Notes: generated by a model not told the origin, from the letters alone. A stretch of DNA of 64,000 nt from Flavobacterium sp. CG_23.5 (GCF_017875765.1 NZ_JAGGNA010000001.1:457001-521000); one strand, 5' to 3'; counted from the first letter of the stretch, positions 8,581 through 17,029 are shown. Translations and numbers: made by a program.

Positions 8581-9261
8581 ATGCAAATCAATCTCAATCC
8601 GGAATGGCAAACTATTGTTTCCGACGAAATCCAGAAACCTTATTTTCATGTTTTAATGAAAGTAGTGGATGAGGAATACAAGAGTCATATTTGTTATCCT
8701 CCAAAAGAATTGATTTTTGCTGCTTTTGATTATTGTAGTTTCAAAGATTTGAAAGTAGTTATCATTGGTCAGGATCCTTATCATGGAAAAGGGGATGCGA
8801 ATGGTTTGTGTTTTTCGGTAAACGATGGCGTTAGAATTCCACCTTCATTACGAAATATATTCCGGGAAGTCAGCAATGATTTGGACACTATTTTCATGCC
8901 GACTTCGGGAAATTTAGAAGACTGGGCAAAACAAGGCGTTTTACTTTTGAACGCCTCGTTAACTGTTAGAGAAGATACTCCAAACAGTCATAAGCATTTA
9001 AAATGGAACCTTTTTACCGATGCTATAATTCAGAAAATTTTGGAGGAAAAGGAACATGTCGTTTTTTTACTTTGGGGTAATTTTGCACATAAAAAAGGAC
9101 TCAAAATCGACCGTAACAAACATTTAGTTCTAGAATCAGGGCATCCTTCACCGATGAGTGCCAATCAAGGAAAATGGTTTGGGAATAAGCATTTTAGCAA
9201 GACCAATGATTATTTAAAAAAAAATGGAATAGAAATAATTGACTGGATTCCTGTAGATTGA
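8581..9261 (+). CDS. ung: Uracil-DNA glycosylase, family 1
   Basis: The protein removes uracil from DNA as the first step of base excision repair. The catalytic water-activating loop GQDPYHG is at 63-69, with the aspartate at 65. The C-terminal DNA-intercalation loop HPSPMSA carries the second catalytic residue, histidine. The length of 226 residues is normal. I chose the ATG at 8581 over an in-frame TTG at 8572 inside the HEPN gene. The gene starts two bases after the HEPN stop codon. Confidence 0.95.
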   Translation: MQINLNPEWQTIVSDEIQKPYFHVLMKVVDEEYKSHICYPPKELIFAAFDYCSFKDLKVVIIGQDPYHGKGDANGLCFSVNDGVRIPPSLRNIFREVSNDLDTIFMPTSGNLEDWAKQGVLLLNASLTVREDTPNSHKHLKWNLFTDAIIQKILEEKEHVVFLLWGNFAHKKGLKIDRNKHLVLESGHPSPMSANQGKWFGNKHFSKTNDYLKKNGIEIIDWIPVD

Positions 9262-9596
9262 TGATGTTGTTTGAAGATATACATTCTTTTTTACACTGGT
9301 TTGCGTGAGTGATGGAAGTGGAGCTCTTTTTTGAGAGGCGTTTCAGCCTCTAAAAAAAAGCGGGAACAAACTGCACGACCTGAAGTTTTTACAAAGGTCA
9401 CGCCCAAATTCATATACAGTTGGTGGTAGAATTTAACTGTTTATTTTAATTCTACGGGAAACGTCTAAAGTTCTATTTTTTATGCACCATTAAGAGATTA
9501 AGAATCATTAAAAAATATTTGAAAGTTCAATATTCTCAATATCTTACTGGTTTAAAAAATATCTAAAAATAGTGTTTTAAATCAATTGCTAGAAAA
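9262..9596. other. Gene-free stretch carrying a hairpin repeat
   Basis: No plausible reading frame occupies this 335-base gap between ung and the convergent DUF4258-like gene. It holds the structured repeat at 9303-9380 and, after it, GACCT pairing with AGGTC at 9377-9399. The rest is AT-rich and unremarkable. Confidence 0.6.
9303..9380 (+). repeat. Structured intergenic repeat, subtype A, copy 1
   Basis: The element runs GCGTGAGTGATGGAAGTGG, then a hairpin with GAGAGGC pairing with GCCTCT inside flanking T and A runs, then GCGGGAAC and CTGCACGACC. The order of conserved blocks matches the element read on the minus strand at 13997-14066. The outer GTG at 9309-9311 pairs with CAC at 9374-9376; in the second copy the same positions are GGG and CCC. 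It may be a transcribed structured RNA or a mobile repeat. It follows ung on the plus strand. Confidence 0.6.
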
Positions 9597-9971
9597 CTAT
9601 TTCTTTACGATATCCTGCAAAACCGCTTTTTCCGGATAGTTGATTATTTTTAGTGTAATCTGTTGGTTTTTCATCGTTTTTCCATCAATTACATATAATT
9701 TACCTTTTTCCATTGGAACATTACTTTGATCAAAATCAACGTCGCCTAATTTCAATGTGTTTTTTATGTCGGTTGTGTCAACCCATTTTTCAGCTAATAT
9801 TTGGGAAGCTTTATCAGAATAATAAAAAGGTTTATTTCTTAAATCATTCAAAACTCTCGCATTTGGAAAATAGTTGCAGCGAATGTCTCTACCGCTGAAA
9901 ATAGCAGCTACAAAAAAAAGTCCTAATACTAAACCAACTAAATAATAAGCAAAACGATGTACAAATTTCAT
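9597..9971 (-). CDS. Membrane-anchored DUF4258-like protein
   Basis: The 124-residue protein has one hydrophobic segment at about 7-25 (FAYYLVGLVLGLFFVAAIF), then a soluble part. That part would face the periplasm if the segment acts as a signal anchor. It resembles the small DUF4258-type proteins found next to alanine dehydrogenase in flavobacteria; I am only moderately sure of the family. No catalytic motif is visible. It starts 36 bases after the ald stop codon and is probably co-transcribed with ald. Confidence 0.65.
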   Translation of the reverse strand: MKFVHRFAYYLVGLVLGLFFVAAIFSGRDIRCNYFPNARVLNDLRNKPFYYSDKASQILAEKWVDTTDIKNTLKLGDVDFDQSNVPMEKGKLYVIDGKTMKNQQITLKIINYPEKAVLQDIVKK

Positions 9972-10007
9972 GGATTAATTTTTTGGCAAAGGTAAAAGAA
10001 AGTTTAC

Positions 10008-11207
10008 TTAAAAAACAATTAAATTGATGTCGTTATTAGGTAAGTCAAACCATTCGCCAATAGCAATGTTTGTTAGAATGCCGTGGTACATATACACTCC
10101 GTTTTTCAAACCTTTATTGCATCGAAGGGCACTTTCAATACCGCCATCTTCAGCAATTTGCATTAGATAAGGCGTAATAATATTGCTTATGGAAAGTGAA
10201 GCTGTTTTTGAATATCGGGAAGGAATATTGGGCACACAATAATGCAAAACATTGTTTTTAATAAACGTAGGTTTTTCATGAGAGGTAACTTCTGAAGTTT
10301 CAAAACAACCACCAGTATCAATGCTTACATCAACAATTACGGCACCATTTTTCATGTGTTCGACCATTGTTTCGGTAACTACAACTGGACAACGATCTTT
10401 CCCTCGCATGGCTCCAATGGCAACATCACAGCGTCTCAACGCCTTTAACAATGATTTTGGTTGAATTGTAGAAGTAAAAATTCGCTGGTTTAAATTGTTT
10501 TGTAATCGACGTAGTTTAGTAATCGAATTATCAAATACTTTCACACTGGCACCTAAACCTATCGCAGTTTTCGCTGCAAATTCACCGACAGTTCCCGCTC
10601 CCAAAATAACAACATCAGTAGGAGGAACGCCTGTAATGTTTCCAAATAATAATCCTTTTCCAAATTCATTGGTAATCATCAATTCGGCTGCAATTAATAT
10701 AGATGCAGTTCCCGCGATTTCACTTAATGATTTGACTGCTGGGTAGGTTCCGTCTTCATCTTTTATATATTCAAAAGCAAGAGCCGTGATTTTTTTCTTG
10801 GTTAAAGCTTCGAAATAGGTTTTTTTTCTGGTTTTCAATTGGATAGCCGAAATTAGAATGGTATCAGGATTCATCATCGCTATTTCGGCAGAAGTCGCTG
10901 GTTCTACTTTTAATATCATAGGACAGCTAAAAACTTTCTTGGTGTCATTAGTGATTTCTGCACCAGCATCACAATATTCTTTATCGGAATAACTGGAACT
11001 TTGTCCGGCACCAGCTTCAATCATAACACGGTGTCCATGATAAGTAAGCGAATTTACGGCATCAGGAGTAAGGCAAATGCGGCGTTCCTGGTAACTGGTT
11101 TCTTTTGGAATTCCAATAAAAAGATCACTTTTTTGTCTTGCTATTTCTAATTTTTCTTCCTGAGGTAATAGCTGCTGCTTTGTAAATGGTGTATGAGTAA
11201 TTGGCAT
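10008..11207 (-). CDS. ald: Alanine dehydrogenase
   Basis: The 399-residue enzyme interconverts L-alanine and pyruvate plus ammonia with NAD. The N-terminal catalytic domain contains GIPKETSYQERRICLTPDAV with its conserved lysine and arginine. The NAD-binding fold has VVILGAGTVGEFAAKTAIG followed by an acidic residue in KVFDN. Homologues of this length in the Bacteroidota belong to the alanine dehydrogenase/PNT N-terminal family. It is followed closely by the small membrane-anchored gene on the same strand. Confidence 0.9.
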   Translation of the reverse strand: MPITHTPFTKQQLLPQEEKLEIARQKSDLFIGIPKETSYQERRICLTPDAVNSLTYHGHRVMIEAGAGQSSSYSDKEYCDAGAEITNDTKKVFSCPMILKVEPATSAEIAMMNPDTILISAIQLKTRKKTYFEALTKKKITALAFEYIKDEDGTYPAVKSLSEIAGTASILIAAELMITNEFGKGLLFGNITGVPPTDVVILGAGTVGEFAAKTAIGLGASVKVFDNSITKLRRLQNNLNQRIFTSTIQPKSLLKALRRCDVAIGAMRGKDRCPVVVTETMVEHMKNGAVIVDVSIDTGGCFETSEVTSHEKPTFIKNNVLHYCVPNIPSRYSKTASLSISNIITPYLMQIAEDGGIESALRCNKGLKNGVYMYHGILTNIAIGEWFDLPNNDINLIVF

Positions 11208-11300
11208 TAGGTTCTTATATTAGAGGTACAATTTACGTAAAACTTTTAGAAAAGATTGCAATAGTTAATTTTATAAGCAAATTATCTACTAGTACTAAAA

Positions 11301-11774
11301 TTAGTCCATTATTCTTTCCATTTTTATATCGGCTCTTTCATAGATTCCATCTTCTAAATCTATTTCTACAAAACCAAATTTTTCATATAAATGAATGGCC
11401 GGCAGTAAACTTCTGTTCGAGTATAAAATAAGTTTTTGAATGTCTTTTTCTTTGGCAACAGCTAAACAATGCTCCATCATTTTTTTTCCTATTCCCAAGC
11501 CTTGAATCGTATCTGTAACTGCCATTTTACTCAATTCAAAAGTGTAATCGTTTATTTTAATTAAAGAAACGGTACCTATAATTTGGTTATTGTATTTGGC
11601 ATAAAATATCATACCGCCTTTATCAATAATTTCAACTTGGGGGTTCGAAAGTACAATTTCGTCTTTAGGCTCCACTTTGAAATATTTCCTCAGCCATTCT
11701 AAATTTAGTGTTTTAATATGTTCCTTTAATTCTGTCGTGAAAGGAATAATTTCTACGGTATTTTCTAAATTCAT
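11301..11774 (-). CDS. GNAT-family N-acetyltransferase
   Basis: The 157-residue protein has the acetyl-CoA binding motif in the form QGLGIGKKMMEHCLAVAKE and a C-terminal YEKFGFVEID strand-turn typical of the family. The substrate cannot be predicted. It lies 11 bases downstream of tsaE on the same strand and probably shares its transcript; TsaE works with an unrelated acyl-transfer pathway, so no functional link is implied. Confidence 0.85.
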   Translation of the reverse strand: MNLENTVEIIPFTTELKEHIKTLNLEWLRKYFKVEPKDEIVLSNPQVEIIDKGGMIFYAKYNNQIIGTVSLIKINDYTFELSKMAVTDTIQGLGIGKKMMEHCLAVAKEKDIQKLILYSNRSLLPAIHLYEKFGFVEIDLEDGIYERADIKMERIMD

Positions 11775-11785
11775 AGTGTTGTAAT

Positions 11786-12193
11786 CTAACTTAATTCTAA
11801 TGAGCGGTTTCCATCAGCAAGTAACTGAATGGTAATGATTGAATGTGCTTCGGGAATAAGATTTGGAATATTTTCCGCCCATTCAATAAAACACCAATTA
11901 CCGGAATATAAATAATCATCAATCCCCATATCCATAGCTTCCGTTTCTTTATTCAATCTATAAAAATCAAAATGATAAACCGTTTGATTGTCAATAGTTT
12001 GATATTCATTAACTAAAGAGAAAGTTGGACTGCTTGTAGCCTCAGTAACGCCAAGACTTTTACACAATTGTTTGATCAAAGTGGTTTTTCCAAAGCCCAT
12101 TTCTCCATGAAAAAGAATCACTTTATTCGGTTTTTCGGCTATGATTTTTTGTGCAACGTCTTCGAGTTGATCTAATGAAAAATTGATATTCAT
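11786..12193 (-). CDS. tsaE: tRNA threonylcarbamoyladenosine biosynthesis ATPase TsaE
   Basis: The 135-residue protein has the P-loop GEMGFGKTTLIKQL near residues 30-43, the switch region ATSSPTFSLVNEY and the C-terminal W-x-E motif (FIEWAENIPNLIPEA). It is the ATPase that drives the TsaD/TsaB complex making t6A at position 37 of ANN-reading tRNAs. The length is slightly short but complete. It lies directly downstream of porX with only junction repeats between, the gene order common in the Bacteroidota. Confidence 0.93.
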   Translation of the reverse strand: MNINFSLDQLEDVAQKIIAEKPNKVILFHGEMGFGKTTLIKQLCKSLGVTEATSSPTFSLVNEYQTIDNQTVYHFDFYRLNKETEAMDMGIDDYLYSGNWCFIEWAENIPNLIPEAHSIITIQLLADGNRSLELS

Positions 12194-12204
12194 TCTTTTA
12201 TATT

Positions 12205-12265
12205 TGTTTAAAAGTTTAAAGTTTAAGGTTCTCGCCGAAAACTGAAAACTGAGACTGGAAACTTC
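12205..12265. repeat. TTTAAAC / ACTGAAAACTGA junction repeat
   Basis: Between porX and tsaE lies AAAGTTTAAAGTTTAAGG, followed by AACTGAAAACTGAGACTGG. The first part matches the inverted repeat at 1804-1868, and the second resembles the CTGAATACT words at 5649-5678 and 57910-57942. It does not code for protein. Confidence 0.55.
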
Positions 12266-13819
12266 CTATTTCGGATTAAAAACTAAGAAAGGAATAATCA
12301 TTTCTTCCAACGAAATCCCGCCGTGCTGATACGTATTTTTGTAATAACTCACATAATGATTGTAATTATTGACATAGGCCAAAAACAAATCATTTTTTGC
12401 AAAAATATAAGAACTACTCATATTTATGGTAGGCAAACCAATATTTTTTGGTTCTTTCACAGCATAAACATCTTTGTGTTCGTAAGTCAAACTGCGTCCT
12501 GTTTTGTAACGCAAATTCAAACTGGTATTTTTATCACCCACTACTTTCGATGGATTTTTCACGTTTATAGTTCCGTGATCCGTGGTTAAAATCAATTTGA
12601 AACCTAATTTTTGGGCTTGCTGAATGATTTCCAAAAGTGGAGAATTCTTAAACCAACTCAAAGTCAGCGAACGATACGCTTTATCATCGGAGGCAAGTTC
12701 TTTGACCACGTCCATTTCTGTTTTGGCATGCGAAAGCATATCGACAAAATTATAAACGATGGTAACCAAATCATTGTCTTTTAACGATCGGAAATTCTCC
12801 ACCAGCTTTTTACCGCCGGCCAGATTCGTGATTTTAAAATAATCTTCCTTAATATGCAATCCCAAACGTTTCAATTGCGCCGTAAGAAACTCCGCTTCAT
12901 ACAAGTTTTTTCCGCCTTCTTCTGGGTCGTTTTTCCAGTACTGCGGAAACTGTTTTTCCATTTCAAGTGGCGTTAAACCTGAGAAAATAGCGTTTCGTGC
13001 ATATTGCGTTGCAGTAGGCAGAATGGCATAATATGGCACTTCTTTTTCGAGTTTATAGTAATTAGCCACCACGCTTTCAAAAGTCTTCCATTGATCGTAG
13101 CGCAAATTATCAATCACTACAAATAAAACGGGTTTGTCTTTTTTAATGATTTCCGGCACCACTAATTCCCTGAATAAAGTATGCGATTGCACTGGTTTAT
13201 CCGCTTTTGGAGCAAACCAATCTTCGTAATTGCGTTCTATGAATTTTCCAAATTGCGAATTCGCCTCCGCTTTTTGAGATTCCAAAATTTCAACCATACT
13301 TTGGTCGTTGATGTTTTCTAGTTCCAATTCCCAGAAAATCAATTTCTTGTACATCTCAATCCAGTCTTCATAGGAATTGACTTGAGCCATTTCCATCGTA
13401 ATTTTTCTAAATTCTTTTTGGTAATCTAATGTCGTTTTTTGGGAAATCAACCGGGAATGATCCAAGTTTTTCTTCAAGCTCAACAAAATCTGATTTGGAT
13501 TCACCGGTTTAATCAAATAATCGGCAATTTTAGAACCTATGGCTTCCTCCATGATGTATTCCTCCTCACTTTTGGTAATCATAATCATAGGAATCGAGGA
13601 CTTTTTTTCCTTCATCTCCGACAGCGTTTCAAGGCCACTCATTCCAGGCATATTTTCATCCAAAAAAACGATATCAAAATTCTCGTTTTCAAAAATATCA
13701 ATCGCATCACGACCGTTATTGCAGGTGGTAACACTGTAATTTTTCTTCTCCAAGAACAATATGTGTGGTTTCAAATAATCAATTTCATCGTCAACCCAAA
13801 GTATTTTTATCTTATCCAT
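12266..13819 (-). CDS. porX: PorX: response regulator with PglZ domain (type IX secretion control)
   Basis: The 517-residue protein starts with a CheY-like receiver: acidic pocket D10-D11-E12, phospho-acceptor D54 in VFLDENMPG, and ITKS and YLIKPVNP further on. A linker leads to a PglZ/alkaline-phosphatase-like domain, with metal-site motifs VIDNLRYDQW near 225 and TTDHGTINVKN near 430. In Porphyromonas and Flavobacterium, PorX works with the histidine kinase PorY to control type IX secretion genes and gliding, and the PglZ part acts as a phosphodiesterase on oligonucleotides. No porY is in this window. The gene order porX-tsaE is kept. Confidence 0.94.
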   Translation of the reverse strand: MDKIKILWVDDEIDYLKPHILFLEKKNYSVTTCNNGRDAIDIFENENFDIVFLDENMPGMSGLETLSEMKEKKSSIPMIMITKSEEEYIMEEAIGSKIADYLIKPVNPNQILLSLKKNLDHSRLISQKTTLDYQKEFRKITMEMAQVNSYEDWIEMYKKLIFWELELENINDQSMVEILESQKAEANSQFGKFIERNYEDWFAPKADKPVQSHTLFRELVVPEIIKKDKPVLFVVIDNLRYDQWKTFESVVANYYKLEKEVPYYAILPTATQYARNAIFSGLTPLEMEKQFPQYWKNDPEEGGKNLYEAEFLTAQLKRLGLHIKEDYFKITNLAGGKKLVENFRSLKDNDLVTIVYNFVDMLSHAKTEMDVVKELASDDKAYRSLTLSWFKNSPLLEIIQQAQKLGFKLILTTDHGTINVKNPSKVVGDKNTSLNLRYKTGRSLTYEHKDVYAVKEPKNIGLPTINMSSSYIFAKNDLFLAYVNNYNHYVSYYKNTYQHGGISLEEMIIPFLVFNPK

Positions 13820-13996
13820 AATTTTTTTAGCAAGTAATATATCAATCAGCCAATTTACTGATTTTTGAGATGCTCAATTGCTAATATTATGATAATTTTT
13901 AGTACAATATTGCATTACGATTGCCACATAATAATCCTAATTAGTTGGGCTTGCCCTGCGTGATTGCTTCATCGTTCCTCTTCGCAACTTCACGCC

Positions 13997-14066
13997 GGTC
14001 GGGCTTTTGGCTCAATCTCTTCTCGCCTCAAAAGCGAGACGAGGATACCGCCGCAATCCCTCACGC
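13997..14066 (-). repeat. Structured intergenic repeat, subtype A, copy 2
   Basis: Read on the minus strand the element is GCGTGAGGGATTGCGGCGG, then TATCCTCG, a TCTCGC/GCGAGA hairpin, then GAGATTGAGCCAAAAGCCCGACC in pieces. The blocks match the copy at 9303-9380. The outer GGG/CCC pair replaces GTG/CAC of that copy, a compensating change. Flanking sequence on both sides (13955-13990, 14067-14090) is also GC-rich and may belong to a larger composite element. Confidence 0.6.
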
Positions 14067-14221
14067 GCATTCGCAACGACGATTCATTTTTAAGGAGAAC
14101 TATTCATTTCCCGAATAAAGTTTCAAAATAGGAGGGAATGGTTATCATACCAACTTATTTATTTCTACAAATTAATCTTTTTTGTTAATAAGTAATAAAC
14201 TAAGTTTAGTAAATAAAATCT

Positions 14222-14229
14222 TATATTTG
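14222..14229 (+). promoter_or_regulatory. -7 box TATATTTG before the leader ORF and STAND ATPase
   Basis: TATATTTG matches the TAnnTTTG consensus and lies 35 bases before the small reading frame at 14265 and 124 bases before the ATPase start. No TTTG is found at the usual 19-21 base spacing upstream, so the promoter would be incomplete or regulated. Confidence 0.4.
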
Positions 14230-14264
14230 AAGTACAATTAAAATTAAAAATCTACTAAAATAAA

Positions 14265-14351
14265 ATGTATTACGCAAGTTTCACTTTATTGACATTAACA
14301 ATTGCAAATAGATTTGCATCATTAAGGAAATTAAACCAAAATAGAGCATAA
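14265..14351 (+). CDS. Tiny upstream reading frame, 28 aa
   Basis: An ATG at 14265 opens a 28-codon frame that ends in TAA at 14349-14351, two bases before the ATPase start. The peptide begins MYYASFTLLTLTIANRF and ends in the basic segment ASLRKLNQNRA. The close spacing to the next start is typical of a translationally coupled leader or small partner protein. It may instead be chance, because the region is AT-rich. I see no attenuator-like run of one amino acid. Confidence 0.35.
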   Translation: MYYASFTLLTLTIANRFASLRKLNQNRA

Positions 14352-14353
14352 AT

Positions 14354-15715
14354 ATGTATATGAAAGAAGAAAAGTTAATAGGTTATCAAACAAAAAAAAT
14401 ATTTACACCATCTTCATCTGCAAAATTTACATTTGTCGAAAGAGAAGGGAAAATTAATAATCATTTTGTTGACGCATTGAACACTCCAGGAAAACAAATT
14501 GTTTTGTATGGACATTCGGGGTGTGGAAAAACAACATTATTAAAAAATAAAATAAATCAAATTTACGAAAACTCATTCACAACAAGATGTATGGAAGGAA
14601 TGACTTTTGAAAATATTTTATTAGATGGTTTTGACCAACTTTCGTCGGTTTATACAGAAAAAAGTTCAACTAAAACTTTCAAAATAGCACCAGAATTGAA
14701 TTTAAGTTATTGTGATATTAAAGCAAGCATAAAATTCGGAGATTATACAAAACAGAAATCTGAAATTCAAAAACATATTCTTCCACCACAACTCACACCT
14801 CAAAGATTAGCAAAATTTTATGGTGCGTCAAACTCGTGTTGGGTATTAGAGGACTTTCATAAAATAAAAGGTGTGGATAGAATTAAAACTTCGCAATTAA
14901 TGAAAGTTTTTATGGATATGTCAGAGGAGTTTGAAAACTTAAAGATTATTGCATTAGGAGCAGTTGGAACTGCAAGACAAGTTATAGAATATGACGTAGA
15001 AATGAATAATCGTGTAGCGGAGATATTTATTCCGTACATGAAACCACAAGAGATAGAAAATATTATAAATACAGGTGAAAAACTTTTAAATATAATTTTT
15101 TCAAAAGATGTTAAGGCAAAAATAATAAAATATTCTTGCGGTTTACCTGCAATCTGTCATCAACTCTGTTTAAATATTTGCTTCAATAAAAAAATTAATG
15201 AAACCGTAAAATCTAAAGTTTCTATTAATCTTGATGATTTGGATGAAGCAATATCAAAATTCGTAGAAGAAAAATCAGATACTTTAAAAGCCGATTTTGA
15301 TAAATCTATAAAAGTTATTAACGGAGTAAAAATTAATATTCCAAAAATCATTTTAGAAAATTGTTTAGAATTAAATAAAGATGAATTTTCACATTTGGAA
15401 ATTTTTAACCGAATAAAAAACAACTCAATAAATGAATCAAATTTTACAAAATCTCTTTCAGAATTGTGTTTGCCGATAAGAAGTGAAATATTAATTTATG
15501 ATGAAAACTCAAATCTTTATAGATTTAATAATTTGTTTTTAAAAGCATATGCTTATTTAAGATTAAAAGAAGAAATAATAAAAAACGAAAATGCTGAATT
15601 AGAAAATAAAAATTTAAAAGAAACAAACATAATTAAGAAGTTATTAGATATAATAGAAAATGATATTTATTATCAAATCGAAGATGATGACTCTTTTATA
15701 ATTGAGGAAATATAA
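14354..15715 (+). CDS. STAND-like P-loop ATPase of unknown function
   Basis: The 453-residue protein has a Walker A, GHSGCGKTT, at 53-61 and a hydrophobic strand ending in acidic residues, CWVLEDFH, at 162-169 as Walker B. GLPAICHQLC near 264 resembles the GLP motif of STAND ATPases. Helical C-terminal segments and a charged acidic tail follow. No nuclease, protease or TIR domain is visible, so if it is a sensor its effector is absent or unrecognised. It stands alone between repeats and short membrane proteins. Codon use is very AT-rich, more so than in neighbouring housekeeping genes, suggesting an accessory gene. An antiphage role is only a guess. Confidence 0.72.
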   Translation: MYMKEEKLIGYQTKKIFTPSSSAKFTFVEREGKINNHFVDALNTPGKQIVLYGHSGCGKTTLLKNKINQIYENSFTTRCMEGMTFENILLDGFDQLSSVYTEKSSTKTFKIAPELNLSYCDIKASIKFGDYTKQKSEIQKHILPPQLTPQRLAKFYGASNSCWVLEDFHKIKGVDRIKTSQLMKVFMDMSEEFENLKIIALGAVGTARQVIEYDVEMNNRVAEIFIPYMKPQEIENIINTGEKLLNIIFSKDVKAKIIKYSCGLPAICHQLCLNICFNKKINETVKSKVSINLDDLDEAISKFVEEKSDTLKADFDKSIKVINGVKINIPKIILENCLELNKDEFSHLEIFNRIKNNSINESNFTKSLSELCLPIRSEILIYDENSNLYRFNNLFLKAYAYLRLKEEIIKNENAELENKNLKETNIIKKLLDIIENDIYYQIEDDDSFIIEEI

Positions 15716-15778
15716 TCTAGATAACTCGGATATACTTACGTAACGATTACGAGGAATGGTAGTCAATGCTATCGTTGT

Positions 15779-15792
15779 GTTTGCATGCAAAC
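15779..15792. repeat. Perfect 14-bp palindrome GTTTGCATGCAAAC
   Basis: The sequence is a perfect inverted repeat without a spacer, located 37 bases upstream of the small membrane-protein gene at 15830 and 63 bases after the ATPase stop. It could be a binding site for a dimeric regulator. I found no second copy in the window. Confidence 0.4.
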
Positions 15793-15829
15793 CTGAACTT
15801 AAGAACCTTTAGTTAAATATAAATACATT

Positions 15830-15967
15830 ATGCAAAAAGAAATAAATAATTTCAGTTCAAGCTTATTTATTTGGCAGTTGTTGATAGTCATTTTAATATT
15901 GTTTGTGGCCTTTCTTACTTTTAAGTTTGGAAAAGTACTTTATCGATATTTAAAGAAAAACAGTTAA
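15830..15967 (+). CDS. Small single-pass membrane protein, 45 aa
   Basis: An ATG at 15830 opens 45 codons. The product has a short polar start (MQKEINNFSSSL), one strong hydrophobic segment at about 12-32 (FIWQLLIVILILFVAFLTF) and a basic tail (RYLKKNS). The FSSSLFIWQ segment resembles the start of other flavobacterial one-helix proteins. No function can be given. A second miniprotein gene follows 85 bases downstream. Confidence 0.5.
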   Translation: MQKEINNFSSSLFIWQLLIVILILFVAFLTFKFGKVLYRYLKKNS

Positions 15968-16052
15968 TAACTAAATTTAAATATCATGGTTATCTCAAGG
16001 AGATGATTGCCTTAATATTTAATCATTTTATAACTTATTAAAAACAAAGAAA

Positions 16053-16220
16053 ATGGAAACAAATTGGATTATAATCGCTTTAGTTTTGGTTGGAATTATT
16101 GTTTTAATTGTGTTTTTGATTAAAAAGAATCAAAAAGATAAAAAAGACGTAACGCAGTTTTTTAATACGGATACCACCATTAAAAAGGAATCTGAACTGG
16201 ATGAAGACGAGGATTATTGA
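16053..16220 (+). CDS. Small membrane protein with acidic tail, 55 aa
   Basis: The ATG at 16053 is followed by METNWIIIALVLVGIIVLIV, a membrane helix, then a lysine-rich stretch (KKNQKDKKD) and an acidic end (ESELDEDEDY). This design, with its helix near the N terminus and a charged cytoplasmic or periplasmic tail, is common among flavobacterial miniproteins. Its position after the 45-residue protein suggests a shared transcript. Confidence 0.6.
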   Translation: METNWIIIALVLVGIIVLIVFLIKKNQKDKKDVTQFFNTDTTIKKESELDEDEDY

Positions 16221-16314
16221 TTGAAATTTCCAACTGCAATCCCAATTTGGGACCTAAATCACCAGATAGTTTAAAAAAAACATAGGAAACGTTACTAAAA
16301 AAAAACAAGGTTGA

Positions 16315-16797
16315 ATGAATCCAAGAATAGAAACACTTCCTGAAAAAAAATTAATGGGTCAAAGAATGACGATGTCTTTATCCAACAATAAAACGAGGGA
16401 ATTATGGCAAAACTTTATGCCGAGGCGCAAAGAAATTCAAAATTATATTGGCACCAATCTCTATTCCATGCAAATATATGATTCGTTGTACTTTAACAAT
16501 TTTGATCCCAAGACGGAATTTGAAAAATGGGCAACCATTGAAGTCACGGACTTTGATATCGTTCCCGCTGAACTGGAAACTGTTACTGTGCCAAGCGGAC
16601 TTTATGCTGTTTTCACCCATAAAGGAGATGCTAGCATGGCACCAAAAACCTTTGAATATATTTTTACAAATTGGTTGCCCAATTCAGATTACCTTTTGGA
16701 TAACAGACCACACTTTGAAATTTTAGGAGAAAAATATAAAAATAATGACCCAACTTCGGAAGAGGAAATTTGGATACCAATCCAATTAAAAAAATAA
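16315..16797 (+). CDS. GyrI-like effector-binding domain protein
   Basis: The 160-residue protein looks like a stand-alone GyrI-like small-molecule binding domain (the C-terminal effector domain of AraC/BmrR-type regulators). PRIETLPEKKLMGQRMTMS is the opening strand. VPSGLYAVFTHKGDASMAP lies in the middle, and EEIWIPIQLKK is the typical end. No DNA-binding domain is fused. Such proteins bind or hydrolyse small ligands. The ligand is unknown and no regulator gene is adjacent. Confidence 0.8.
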   Translation: MNPRIETLPEKKLMGQRMTMSLSNNKTRELWQNFMPRRKEIQNYIGTNLYSMQIYDSLYFNNFDPKTEFEKWATIEVTDFDIVPAELETVTVPSGLYAVFTHKGDASMAPKTFEYIFTNWLPNSDYLLDNRPHFEILGEKYKNNDPTSEEEIWIPIQLKK

Positions 16798-17029
16798 GTT
16801 TTGTCTGTGACTTTTTTACAAAATCATTTGTTAGAATAAAATCTTTTTTAAGTAGTGGAGGAAGCTACATATATGATTTCAATCCTATTGCAATCGTTTT
16901 TACTTTCCTCATACTAAGATAATCACAACAATTAGCAGTATCAAACCATAAACTAATAGTAACCCGTTGGGTGTACTAATTAAAAACGTCCGTTCCAGTG
17001 TTTTTTGTATGATGAAATGAAACAAAAAA

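Larger units (their letters stand above)
13820..14264. other. Gene-free stretch with a GC-rich repeat
   Basis: This 445-base region holds no convincing protein gene. It contains a GC-rich block at about 13945-14090 that includes the structured repeat at 13997-14066, and a Bacteroidota -7 box at 14222-14229 before the STAND ATPase region. The remaining sequence is AT-rich. Confidence 0.6.

Noticed and set aside
13439..13837. Open frame of 132 codons on the plus strand within porX
   Set aside because: It is antisense to a strongly conserved gene and its product shows no family motif. AT-rich, codon-biased genes often leave open frames on the opposite strand.
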